Below, piece after piece: positions 1 to 6,095 of a stretch of DNA of 8,135 nt. The DNA is from Shewanella sp. (GTDB taxonomy: Bacteria; Pseudomonadota; Gammaproteobacteria; Enterobacterales; Shewanellaceae). The notes under the pieces are model-generated. The model was not told the origin of the DNA, made no database searches, and saw only the letters and a list, made by a program, of their open reading frames with translations. A program made the translations under genes and the position numbers. Location: contig SDWK01000031.1 in assembly GCA_004195335.1 (NCBI GenBank), positions 1-8,135 on the forward strand, written 5' to 3'. Every line of letters starts with the position of its first letter. The stretch's first letter is position 1.

Positions 1-35
1 AGTCTCGTGGGCTCGGAGATGTGTATAAGAGACAG
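1..35 (+). other. Nextera read-2 sequencing adapter (artefact)
   Basis: Bases 2-35 read exactly as the Illumina Nextera read-2 transposase adapter, and bases 17-35 are the 19-bp Tn5 mosaic end AGATGTGTATAAGAGACAG. Base 1 would be the last base of an i7 index. This is library-preparation sequence left at a contig end; genomic DNA starts at about base 36. It should not be read as a transposon end in the organism. Confidence 0.98.
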
Positions 36-151
36 AGATCTGATCTTTGTGCAGCTCTCTGTAATGCCCTATCTTCTATACGAGCATTAGTAATAGTAGC
101 TTGATTAGCTAGATTACACCTATACTTTCTTAGTGACCGGAACTTAGTACT

Positions 152-210
152 TCTCAACTTGAGAGAGAAGGTGTCATAAACTTGACGATTATAGGGTCAG
201 GTTGTGAGAT
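152..210 (+). promoter_or_regulatory. Possible sigma-70 promoter and small palindrome before cheV
   Basis: The 36-297 leader has no recognisable gene. It holds a short perfect palindrome, TCTCAA-C-TTGAGA (152-164), and a good -35 hexamer TTGACG (182-187). A 17-base spacer leads to TGAGAT (205-210), which is a poor -10; the better-looking TATATT (210-215) is 22 bases away, too far. No sigma-54 (GG-N10-GC) or sigma-28 (GCCGATAA) element was found in this leader. The promoter call is weak, and the palindrome is only a candidate regulator site. Confidence 0.2.
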
Positions 211-297
211 ATATTTTATAAAGCAATTAGTATGCCTATACTCATTAGACCGTGGGTAATGGGTGAGCATTCAAAAAGTCGACAAGGCAAGAGTACT

Positions 298-1218
298 ATG
301 TCAAACATTCTGGATTCAGTTAATAAACGCACGCAGTTAGTCGGGCAAAACCGTTTAGAGCTTTTATTATTTAAACTAAGTGGTCGTCAAAGGTTCGGTA
401 TCAACGTATTTAAAGTCAAAGAGGTGCTGCAATGTCCGCCTCTTACAACCTTGCCTAAATTAAATGCCACTGTTAAAGGTGTGGCCCATATTCGCGGTAA
501 AACTATTTCAGTCATAGATTTGAGTGCTGCTACCGGTGGTCGTCCTATCGAGAATACCGAAGGGTGTTTTATCATTATCGCGGAATATAACCGAAGTGTG
601 CAGGGCTTTTTGGTTAGCTCTGTAGAGCGCATCATCAACATGAATTGGGAAGCTATTTTACCACCCCCACAAGGTGCAGGCAGAAATTCCTATTTAACGG
701 CGGTAACGGAAATTGAAGGAGAATTAGTCGAAATCCTTGATGTTGAAAAGATTCTCGATCAGATATCTCCGGTTAAAACTGAAATTAGTCAAGAGACCGA
801 TGAAGCCATAACCATCGACCGGGAAAAGCATTTTCACATCATGGTCATTGATGACTCTGCAGTGGCTCGGAAACAGATCATCAGGGCTCTTTCGTCATTG
901 GGCTTACAAATTGATACGGCTATTGATGGTCGAGATGCGCTTGACAAGCTAAACAAAATCGCAGAAGAGATGGATAATGTCGCAACTGAAATCCCGTTGA
1001 TCATTTCAGATATAGAGATGCCTGAAATGGACGGCTACACTTTAACCGCAGAGATAAGGAATAACCCTAAGTTAAAAGACATTAAAGTCGTATTGCACAC
1101 ATCATTGAGTGGCGTATTTAATCAAGCTATGGTTCAGAAAGTTGGTGCTAATGATTTTATTGCGAAATTTAACCCAGATGAACTTGCCGCAGCAGTGAAT
1201 AAGCATTTGAGTCTATAA
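298..1218 (+). CDS. cheV: Chemotaxis coupling protein CheV (CheW domain plus receiver)
   Basis: CheV is a cytoplasmic adaptor that links chemoreceptors to the kinase CheA and is itself phosphorylated by CheA. The 306-residue protein has a CheW-like domain (about 12-160, including VKGVAHIRGKTISVIDL and NSYLTAVTEIEGELVEILD) and a receiver domain (about 179-306). The receiver keeps the acidic pair D185-D186, the phospho-acceptor D238 in SDIEMPEMDG, T268 and K290, so it should be phosphorylatable. An in-frame ATG exists at 232, but I chose 298 because the family normally begins MSxILDSVxxRTQLVGQNRLE and the 22 extra residues look like translated leader. The Shine-Dalgarno is weak (AAGG or AAGAG at 284-293). 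cheR follows after 129 bases. Family assignment is secure; the exact start is less so. Confidence 0.95.
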   Translation: MSNILDSVNKRTQLVGQNRLELLLFKLSGRQRFGINVFKVKEVLQCPPLTTLPKLNATVKGVAHIRGKTISVIDLSAATGGRPIENTEGCFIIIAEYNRSVQGFLVSSVERIINMNWEAILPPPQGAGRNSYLTAVTEIEGELVEILDVEKILDQISPVKTEISQETDEAITIDREKHFHIMVIDDSAVARKQIIRALSSLGLQIDTAIDGRDALDKLNKIAEEMDNVATEIPLIISDIEMPEMDGYTLTAEIRNNPKLKDIKVVLHTSLSGVFNQAMVQKVGANDFIAKFNPDELAAAVNKHLSL

Positions 1219-1227
1219 TGACTCTTA

Positions 1228-1295
1228 ATAGGGCGCAGTGACTTGATATTAAACTTGTTTCTTTTATCTAGCTCATGTATAACGCTGCGCTCTAT
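1228..1295 (+). other. Long-loop inverted repeat between cheV and cheR
   Basis: ATAGGGCGCAG (1228-1238) pairs with CTGCGCTCTAT (1285-1295) over 11 positions with one G-U wobble, and two further inner pairs are possible (1239-1240 with 1283-1284). The loop is about 46 bases. No T-run follows, so it is a poor terminator; it could be an mRNA stability or processing structure, or an operator pair. It encloses the candidate cheR promoter. Function unknown. Confidence 0.45.
1255..1283 (+). promoter_or_regulatory. Possible sigma-70 promoter for cheR
   Basis: TTGTTT (1255-1260), a 17-base spacer and TATAAC (1278-1283, one mismatch to TATAAT) precede cheR by 64 bases. The -35 is poor. It would let cheR be transcribed independently of cheV, but read-through from cheV is equally plausible. 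Confidence 0.25.
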
Positions 1296-1347
1296 ATCGT
1301 GAATGTAATACTGTTGTTGTCTGTTTTATTGATATTAGGATATCAAG

Positions 1348-2181
1348 GTGCCGAATAAATCACTTGCTGAAAATGAATACACACAATTTAGACTATTTCT
1401 GGAACAACACAGTGGAATTGTGCTGGGTGATAATAAGCAGTATTTAGTACGAAGTCGCTTAGCGCCTTTGATGGGGAAATATAACCTTCCTTCACTCTCT
1501 GAGGTGGTTAAACATTCGATGAAGCCGAGCGAACGTCAGCTTCGGGCCTCGGTTATTGATGCGATGACAACCAATGAGACCTTGTGGTTCAGGGACAGAT
1601 ATCCATTTGAGCTGTTATCCAATGCCTTACTGCCGGAATACGCCCGGTTGGGGCGGCCATTAAAAATTTGGTCTGCCGCCTGCTCATCAGGTCAGGAGCC
1701 ATACTCTCTGGCGATGACAATTTTAGAATATCAGCAGAAAAGGCCTGGAACTCTACCTGGTAGTGCCTCAATTTTGGCAACCGATCTGTCTCCTTCAATG
1801 CTTGAAAGATGTAAAAATGCTGAGTATGACAATTTAGCCTTAGGTCGAGGGTTATCTGACGAGCGCAAGCGTCAGTTTTTTACCGCCACTGATGCCGGAA
1901 CTATGGTTATAAAAGATAATGTAAAAAAGTTTGTGAACTTCAGGGCGCATAATTTACTGGAGAGTTACACCTTATTGGGGAAGTTTGACATTATTTTTTG
2001 TCGAAACGTACTCATCTATTTTGCCCCTGAGGCAAAGGCTAAAATTTTGCGGCAATTTGCTGCCGCTTTGAACCCGAAAGGCATCCTTTTTCTTGGCGCT
2101 TCTGAATCAATTGCCGGCTTAACTGAAGAATATGACATGGTGCGCTGTAACCCAGGTATCTATTACCAGAAAAAAACCTAA
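1348..2181 (+). CDS. cheR: Chemoreceptor glutamate O-methyltransferase CheR
   Basis: CheR transfers methyl groups from S-adenosylmethionine to glutamates of chemoreceptors (protein-glutamate methyltransferase), acting against the esterase CheB in adaptation. The 277-residue product is of normal family length. It has an N-terminal helical domain (about 1-70), the TTNETLWFRD motif (74-83), the SAM-binding stretch WSAACSSGQEPYS (108-120), ATDLS (144-148) and the CRNVLIYF motif (218-225); the tail SESIAG...VRCNPGIYYQKK is typical. The start is GTG, chosen because AGGA (1337-1340) lies seven bases upstream and the protein begins at the usual family position. The stop follows a run of seven A (2170-2176). 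The last 46 codons, from K232 on, are the source or sister of the two decayed copies that follow. Confidence 0.96.
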   Translation: MPNKSLAENEYTQFRLFLEQHSGIVLGDNKQYLVRSRLAPLMGKYNLPSLSEVVKHSMKPSERQLRASVIDAMTTNETLWFRDRYPFELLSNALLPEYARLGRPLKIWSAACSSGQEPYSLAMTILEYQQKRPGTLPGSASILATDLSPSMLERCKNAEYDNLALGRGLSDERKRQFFTATDAGTMVIKDNVKKFVNFRAHNLLESYTLLGKFDIIFCRNVLIYFAPEAKAKILRQFAAALNPKGILFLGASESIAGLTEEYDMVRCNPGIYYQKKT

Positions 2182-2332
2182 ATTTTGTGGTGACGATTCC
2201 GCTGCCGCTTTGAACCCGAAAGGCATCCTTTTTCTTGGCGCTTCTGAATCAATTGCCGGTGCTGTGTAAGCAACGGTGAAGAATATGACATGGTGCGCTG
2301 TAACCCAGGTATCTATTACCAGAAAAAACCCT
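2180..2332 (+). pseudogene. Second copy of the cheR tail, non-coding remnant
   Basis: This unit repeats codons for AAALNPKGILFLGASESIAG and EEYDMVRCNPGIYYQKK of CheR, but the two halves are in different frames and the first half ends at TAA (2267-2269). It has no start region, so it cannot make CheR. Where unit 1 has six bases (CTTAAC, 2118-2123), this unit has seventeen (TGCTGTGTAAGCAACGG, 2260-2276), which resemble unit 3. It therefore looks like a mosaic with unit-1-like flanks and a unit-3-like centre. Confidence 0.8.
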
Positions 2333-2464
2333 AAATTTTGTGGTGACGATTCCGTTGCCGCTTCTGAGTCAATTGCAGGTGCTATGTCCTATGGTTGTTA
2401 TGAAAACAACGGTGAAAAGCTTTATATAGTGCGCTGTGGTCCCTGTATCTATTACCAGAAGTAG
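2333..2464 (+). pseudogene. Third, diverged copy of the cheR tail
   Basis: In one frame this unit reads ASESIAGAMSYGCYENNGE, then KLYIVRCGPCIYYQK and a TAG stop (2462-2464). It aligns to the CheR C-terminus with a short insertion (about MSYGCYENNG) and lacks the 11 codons LNPKGILFLGA or equivalent (33-base in-frame deletion). An open frame with a GTG at 2276 runs through it, but its first twenty or so residues are CheR sequence read out of frame and no good ribosome site was seen, so I treat it as a remnant. It could instead be an alternative ancestral C-terminus of cheR. Confidence 0.7.
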
Positions 2465-2560
2465 AGTTAACAGCAGGGTGGCACTAGTTGCCTGTCAGAC
2501 GACTGAGTCTACGAGGACGTCTGCAAGCGTACTGATAGACGCTAACCCGCTGGCTATTAG
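2465..2560 (+). other. Non-coding stretch with clustered short palindromes
   Basis: No gene is supported between the cheR tail repeats and flgB. This part holds CAGACG (2496-2501) paired with CGTCTG (2518-2523), the nested palindromes GTCAGAC (2494-2500) and GACTGAGTC (2501-2509), and a small hairpin AGCGT-N8-ACGCT (2526-2543). It lies roughly 150-180 bases upstream of the flgB sigma-54 element, where an enhancer-binding activator such as FlrC would be expected; that link is inference from spacing only. Confidence 0.35.
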
Positions 2561-2594
2561 TTAAAGCGGAGCCATCCTCTTTAATCCTTTTTTT
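2561..2594 (+). terminator. Intrinsic terminator behind the cheR region
   Basis: TTAAAG (2561-2566) pairs with CTTTAA (2579-2584); after a C/T mismatch, GGA (2568-2570) pairs with TCC (2575-2577) around a GCCA loop. Seven T follow at 2588-2594. The stem is short and AT-rich but the T-run is good. It would separate cheVR transcription from the flgB unit. Confidence 0.6.
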
Positions 2595-2675
2595 GTTCGA
2601 AGAGAGCTTGCTCGCGTTCTCGTCGATAATTTGTTGTGTTTTTTCTGGGCACAGCCTCTCCTTTTTTATCTTTTA

Positions 2676-2691
2676 TGGCATGACTATTGCT
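2676..2691 (+). promoter_or_regulatory. Sigma-54 promoter of flgB
   Basis: TGGCATGACTATTGCT matches the RpoN consensus TGGCAC-N5-TTGCW with one mismatch, with exact GG (2677-2678) N10 GC (2689-2690) spacing. The predicted start is about 2702, giving a leader of about 23 bases to flgB. In Vibrio and Pseudomonas the flgB unit is a sigma-54 class activated by FlrC/FleR; the same control is inferred here. Confidence 0.85.
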
Positions 2692-2724
2692 TTATTCTTG
2701 ACATCAGGCTCAGGAGGCAATTTT

Positions 2725-3123
2725 ATGGCGATTAATTTTGATAAAGCATTGGGTGTTCACCAATATACATTGGGGATCCGCTCTCAACGTGCTCAAGTCA
2801 TCTCATCAAACATTGCTAATGCTGACACTCCTCACTATAAAGCACGGGATCTTGACTTCAATAAGGCGATACAAGCCGCAACGAGTAGTCAAAATGGATT
2901 ATCGATGAGCGGCAGTGATGTTAAGCACTTCGACCTGACCGCGTTATCTGAGCAAAACTATGGCTATAGAGTCCCAAACCAGCCTGATACCGGTGATGGA
3001 AATACTGTCGATATTCAACAAGAGCAGTCAGAATTCATGCAAAATGCCCTCGAATATCAGATGTCACTTGGTTTTTTAGATAGTAAGTTTGCGGGCCTTA
3101 AGAAGGCACTGAGAGGAGATTAA
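2725..3123 (+). CDS. flgB: Flagellar proximal rod protein FlgB
   Basis: FlgB is a proximal-rod subunit at the MS-ring end of the flagellar axle, exported by the flagellar type III apparatus and so without a signal peptide. The 132-residue product has the rod motif SSNIANADTPHYKARDLDF (28-46) and a C-terminal helix (QSEFMQNALEYQMSLGFLDSK), the two segments that make the coiled-coil core of axial proteins. The frame is open upstream to 2593, but I chose the ATG at 2725: AGGAGG (2712-2717) precedes it, the product then has the family length and N-terminus MAINFDKALG, and the sigma-54 element lies inside the longer frame. It is the first gene of the flgBCDE unit; flgC begins two bases after its stop. 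Confidence 0.96.
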   Translation: MAINFDKALGVHQYTLGIRSQRAQVISSNIANADTPHYKARDLDFNKAIQAATSSQNGLSMSGSDVKHFDLTALSEQNYGYRVPNQPDTGDGNTVDIQQEQSEFMQNALEYQMSLGFLDSKFAGLKKALRGD

Positions 3124-3125
3124 TT

Positions 3126-3539
3126 ATGAGCTTATTTGATATCTTTAATGTTGCAGGTTCGGGTATGTCTGCTCAATCTATCAGATTGAATACAACAGCG
3201 AGTAATATTGCCAATGCTGATGCAGTCTCTAGCAGTGTCGATAAAACTTACCGTGCTCGCCACCCGATTTTTGAAGCTGAGATGGCTAAAGCAAATCAAC
3301 AGCAATCTTCTCAATCGGTTGCCGTTAAAGGCATAGTTGAAAGTGATGCTCCCTTGCTAAAAGAATACTCCCCCGATCACCCAATGGCTGATGGTGATGG
3401 GTTTATCTACAAACCTAATGTAAATGTGATGGAAGAGATGGCAAACATGATCTCTGCTTCACGCTCATATCAAATGAATGTACAGGTTGCTGAAGCTGCG
3501 AAATCTATGCTTCAACAGACGTTAAGAATTGGCAAATAG
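3126..3539 (+). CDS. flgC: Flagellar proximal rod protein FlgC
   Basis: FlgC is a proximal-rod component that polymerises with FlgB and FlgF in the periplasm. The 137-residue protein has the N-terminal motif LNTTASNIANADA (21-33), the family stretch YRARHPIFEAEM, and the C-terminal NVNVMEEMANMISASRSYQ helix that ends in SMLQQTLRIGK. Length is normal. The ribosome site GAGAGGAG (3111-3118) lies within the end of flgB, seven bases before the ATG, so the two genes are tightly coupled; flgD follows after 19 bases. Confidence 0.97.
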   Translation: MSLFDIFNVAGSGMSAQSIRLNTTASNIANADAVSSSVDKTYRARHPIFEAEMAKANQQQSSQSVAVKGIVESDAPLLKEYSPDHPMADGDGFIYKPNVNVMEEMANMISASRSYQMNVQVAEAAKSMLQQTLRIGK

Positions 3540-3558
3540 TAATAGTAGGAGGTAACAA

Positions 3559-4410
3559 GTGAGCCTCATCAACCCACTTAATAGTACTCAATCCGTCGGT
3601 GGTCAAACTCAGACATCGAATACAGCTGTGGCACCAGCTAAGCAGGCGAGCTCTTCGGCTGCACAAGCAGTAACGACGCAATCGACAGCGAATTCCACGA
3701 CGGGAAATCCCTTTCTCGATAGTATTCGGTTACCAACAGAAGCAGCGATTCCAGAGGCTAATAACCAGGAGTTAACGCAGAAAGACTTTTTCTCATTGCT
3801 GAGTCAGCAATTGTCGATGCAGGATCCCTTTAAGCCTGTAGACAATGACCAGATGATCTCGCAAATGGCGTCATTCTCGACTGTTGATGGTATTAAGAAC
3901 CTTAACGATGAGATTGTTAACCTAAACTCCGTGATGACATCGAGTCAGGCACTGCAAGCTTCAGGCTTGGTTGGGCAGAAAGTGCTTATCCCCTCGGATA
4001 CAGGCCATATTTCAGTGGAAGATCCCACTATTAACGGCATTATCAGTACACCGGAAGCTATCGATACGATTACTGTGCGCATTGAAGATGATAAGGGACA
4101 GCTTGTTAAATCCTTCACCATCGATGGCAGTGCCGGTGGTAATGTCGAAGTCAGTTGGGATGGATTGGGCACCAACGGTAAGCCGGTCGAGAGTGGAAAT
4201 TACTCCATTAAAGCCAGTGGCCGTGTCGATGGTACGAGTGAAGAGCTTCCGGTTTCAACCTATGCTCATGTGACGAGCGTTTCTTTGGGGACGGCAAGTA
4301 CTGGCGCGATTCTTAATTTGCGTGGTGTGGGTGGTATTAAGCTTGGTGATGTGCTGGCAGTGGCTGAACCTAGCAGTATAAATAAACCGATAGTTGATCC
4401 CGTAACCTAA
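3559..4410 (+). CDS. flgD: Hook assembly cap protein FlgD
   Basis: FlgD caps the growing hook and is needed for FlgE subunits to assemble; it is later replaced by HAP1. The start is GTG, with a perfect AGGAGG (3547-3552) six bases upstream. The conserved N-terminal signature KDFFSLLSQQLSMQDPFKP through STVDGIKNLN sits at residues 75-116. A beta-rich Ig/FlnD-type domain follows (about 138-240, with VSWDGLGTNGKPVESGNYSI at 198-217). The 283 residues are longer than E. coli FlgD (231): the extra length is mainly a low-complexity Ser/Thr/Gln/Ala leader (about 8-50) and a short C-terminal tail. The leader region of FlgD is variable and carries export information, so the length is unusual but not alarming. 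Confidence 0.95.
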   Translation: MSLINPLNSTQSVGGQTQTSNTAVAPAKQASSSAAQAVTTQSTANSTTGNPFLDSIRLPTEAAIPEANNQELTQKDFFSLLSQQLSMQDPFKPVDNDQMISQMASFSTVDGIKNLNDEIVNLNSVMTSSQALQASGLVGQKVLIPSDTGHISVEDPTINGIISTPEAIDTITVRIEDDKGQLVKSFTIDGSAGGNVEVSWDGLGTNGKPVESGNYSIKASGRVDGTSEELPVSTYAHVTSVSLGTASTGAILNLRGVGGIKLGDVLAVAEPSSINKPIVDPVT

Positions 4411-4448
4411 GTCATTTTAAGTTCCAATGTAAAGTCAGAAAAATTTGA

Positions 4449-4484
4449 TACCTGGTGCATTATTTGCTTCATTTGCATCAGGTA
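4449..4484 (+). other. Eleven-pair hairpin in the flgD-flgE gap
   Basis: TACCTGGTGCA (4449-4459) pairs with TGCATCAGGTA (4474-4484) with one G-U wobble and a 14-base loop. No T-run follows on the + strand, so simple termination is unlikely. It may be a processing or stability element between flgD and the abundant flgE message. It overlaps the candidate sigma-54 element at 4453-4468. Confidence 0.55.
4453..4468 (+). promoter_or_regulatory. Possible internal sigma-54 promoter for flgE
   Basis: TGGTGCATTATTTGCT has exact GG (4454-4455) N10 GC (4466-4467) spacing and a perfect TTGCT -12 element, but the -24 element is TGGTGC instead of TGGCAC. The predicted start would be near 4479, about 75 bases before flgE. 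It is weaker than the elements before flgB and flgF and overlaps a hairpin, so it may be coincidental. Confidence 0.35.
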
Positions 4485-4554
4485 AACAGTTAACTAGAAG
4501 CTGTGGGTGAATAGATAAGTCGCCAGCAGTAATGAATTAAAATTGAGGTGAATT

Positions 4555-5916
4555 ATGTCTTTTAACATCGCATTGAGTGGTATCGCTGCAGCGCAGAAAG
4601 ATTTGAATACCACGGCAAATAACATTGCTAACGTCAATAGTATCGGCTTTAAAGAGTCCAGAGCTGAATTTGCAGATGTGTATGCAAACTCAATTTTTGC
4701 TAACGGTAAAACGGCCGTGGGCGGCGGTGCAACAACCAGTCAGGTGGCGCAGCAGTTCCATCAGGGGAGTCTACAATTTACCAATAATGCGCTGGATATG
4801 GCGATTAATGGTGGCGGCTTCTTTGTCACCTCATCGGGTGTGGGCTCTCAAGATTTAACCTATACCCGAGCCGGTGCGTTTAAAGTTGATGCAAACAGTT
4901 ATCTTGTGGACTCACAGGGTAATTTCCTGCAGACGTTCGAGGTAGACAAAGACGGAAACTCAACCTCTGTCAGCTTAACCGAGACTAAACCTGTCAGGAT
5001 CCCGGATACTGCGGGTAGCCCCAATAAAACTGAAAATGTCGGTATACAGATGAACCTTAATGCGGCAGATGCAACTAAGGATCCTGCGTTGTTCGATCCT
5101 GCAGACCGAGATACCTATAACAACTCTACCGCGGTCACCATGTATGACTCTTTGGGTGAACCTCATGTGATGACGACTTACTTCGTCCGTCCGCCAAATG
5201 CGGCATATGATAAGGAAAGTAACTGGACCGCCTTCTATGCCGTTGATGGTAAGCCAGTGGACTTAGCGGGTCCGGCCGGAGTGTATCAAACCGATACAAC
5301 CGGCGATAACTCGCCAGATGCCACTGCCAATGCGGTTACAGCCGGTGGGTGGAAGGGGGCGGTAATCAAATTTAATGAAACGGGTACTCATACGACGACC
5401 GATCCAGTAACGATTGTCACAGAGACGCTGGGTACTGGTGGGGCAGACGTTTTGGGGCCTGGTACCGATGGTTCACAAGCCTTGACCATCGATTTTGATA
5501 ATCCGACTCAATATTCATCAACCTTCGAAGTGACTGAATTAACCCAGGACGGTACTACGGTTGGCCGACTCACTAATGTTGAGGTCGGCGCCGATGGCCT
5601 GATCAACGCCAGCTACAGTAATGGTTCGACTGTCGCACTGGCCAGAGTTGCCTTGGCTCGATTCTCTAATGAACAGGGATTGACTCAGGTGGGTAATACC
5701 TCATGGAAAGCCAGTTTGAACTCAGGCGCAGCGCTCGCCGGTGAGGCGAACAGCGGCACCTTTGGTAGTGTCCGTTCTTCGGCTTTGGAGCAGTCAAATG
5801 TCGATTTGACTACAGAACTTGTGGATCTTATCTCGGCTCAGCGAAACTTCCAGGCTAACTCGAGAACGCTGGAGGTGAATAACACCTTGCAGCAAACAGT
5901 ATTACAGATCAGGTAA
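4555..5916 (+). CDS. flgE: Flagellar hook protein FlgE
   Basis: FlgE polymerises into the curved hook, the universal joint between rod and filament. The 453-residue protein has the axial N-terminal motif LNTTANNIANVNSIGFKES (17-35), the strand region FTNNALDMAINGGGFF (75-90) with LTYTRAGAF (101-109), variable beta domains in the middle (about 130-370) and the C-terminal core helix (SNVDLTTELVDLISAQRNFQ at 414-433, ending LQQTVLQIR). It lacks the FlgG-type insertion after residue 42, consistent with hook rather than distal rod. It is longer than E. coli FlgE (402), within the range for marine gammaproteobacteria as I know it. GAGG (4545-4548) precedes the ATG by six bases. The 144-base gap from flgD is wide for this operon. 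Confidence 0.96.
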   Translation: MSFNIALSGIAAAQKDLNTTANNIANVNSIGFKESRAEFADVYANSIFANGKTAVGGGATTSQVAQQFHQGSLQFTNNALDMAINGGGFFVTSSGVGSQDLTYTRAGAFKVDANSYLVDSQGNFLQTFEVDKDGNSTSVSLTETKPVRIPDTAGSPNKTENVGIQMNLNAADATKDPALFDPADRDTYNNSTAVTMYDSLGEPHVMTTYFVRPPNAAYDKESNWTAFYAVDGKPVDLAGPAGVYQTDTTGDNSPDATANAVTAGGWKGAVIKFNETGTHTTTDPVTIVTETLGTGGADVLGPGTDGSQALTIDFDNPTQYSSTFEVTELTQDGTTVGRLTNVEVGADGLINASYSNGSTVALARVALARFSNEQGLTQVGNTSWKASLNSGAALAGEANSGTFGSVRSSALEQSNVDLTTELVDLISAQRNFQANSRTLEVNNTLQQTVLQIR

Positions 5917-5938
5917 TTTTTACCATTACTCGATGATG

Positions 5939-5964
5939 AAGGCGTTGCCAGCGGCAACGCCTTT
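5939..5964 (+). terminator. Hairpin terminator or attenuator after flgE
   Basis: AAGGCGTTGCC (5939-5949) and GGCAACGCCTT (5953-5963) form a perfect 11-base stem around the loop AGC, 22 bases behind the flgE stop. Only TTT (5962-5964) and then CCGCTTT follow, so the T-run is short. It is probably a partial terminator closing the flgBCDE unit; it would also stabilise the 3' end of the flgE message. Confidence 0.65.
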
Positions 5965-6079
5965 CCGCTTTAGCACTCACAACCTCACACCGCTCACAAC
6001 CTCTACCCGCTCATATCTGCAAGCATTTTTCAGACTGTGTCGACCTCCCCACTTCAAAGTTTACTTGCTTGACCAAGAT

Positions 6080-6095
6080 GGCACGATGTTTGCAA
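6080..6095 (+). promoter_or_regulatory. Sigma-54 promoter of flgF
   Basis: TGGCACGATGTTTGCA matches the RpoN consensus TGGCACG-N4-TTGCW fully, with GG (6081-6082) N10 GC (6093-6094). Predicted start is about 6106, giving a leader of about 38 bases to flgF. Together with the hairpin after flgE it marks a second transcription unit for flgFGH and whatever follows, as in Pseudomonas aeruginosa where flgBCDE and flgF onward are separate. Confidence 0.9.

Larger units (their letters stand above)
2042..2464 (+). repeat. Tandem triplication of the cheR 3' end
   Basis: Three direct repeats begin with AAATTTTG(C/T)GG at 2042, 2180 and 2333, giving periods of 138 and 153 bases, both multiples of three. 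Unit 1 is the last 46 codons of cheR. Units 1 and 2 share a perfect 59-base block (2059-2117 = 2201-2259) and a 77-base block with one mismatch (2124-2200 versus 2277-2353, running over the next unit boundary). Unit 3 (2333-2464) is more diverged and has lost 33 bases between two GCTT copies, but keeps the ending GTATCTATTACCAGAA with one mismatch. No insertion sequence or terminal inverted repeat is visible, so this looks like local duplication rather than transposition. Confidence 0.93.

Noticed and set aside
17..35. Tn5 mosaic end as evidence of a native transposon
   Set aside because: It is part of the full commercial adapter sequence, which explains it completely.
36..196. Minus-strand open frame of about 53 codons running into the adapter
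   Set aside because: It starts after a TGA (199-197 on the minus strand), has no ATG or ribosome site, no recognisable motif, and sits in a leader; I see no flgA fragment there.
2276..2464. Possible 62-codon gene starting at GTG 2276
   Set aside because: Its first part is cheR sequence out of frame and its end is the decayed third tail copy; it is explained by the repeats.
2479..2491. TGGCACTAGTTGC, resembling a sigma-54 promoter
   Set aside because: GG and GC are separated by 8 bases rather than 10, so the spacing is wrong for RpoN; the correctly spaced site is at 2676-2691.
2603..2629. GTCGATAA resembling a sigma-28 -10 element before flgB
   Set aside because: No TAAA or TCAAG -35 element lies at the right distance upstream.
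2593..2724. N-terminal extension of FlgB with hydrophobic residues
   Set aside because: It covers the sigma-54 promoter, lies upstream of a good ribosome site at 2712-2717, and FlgB has no signal peptide.
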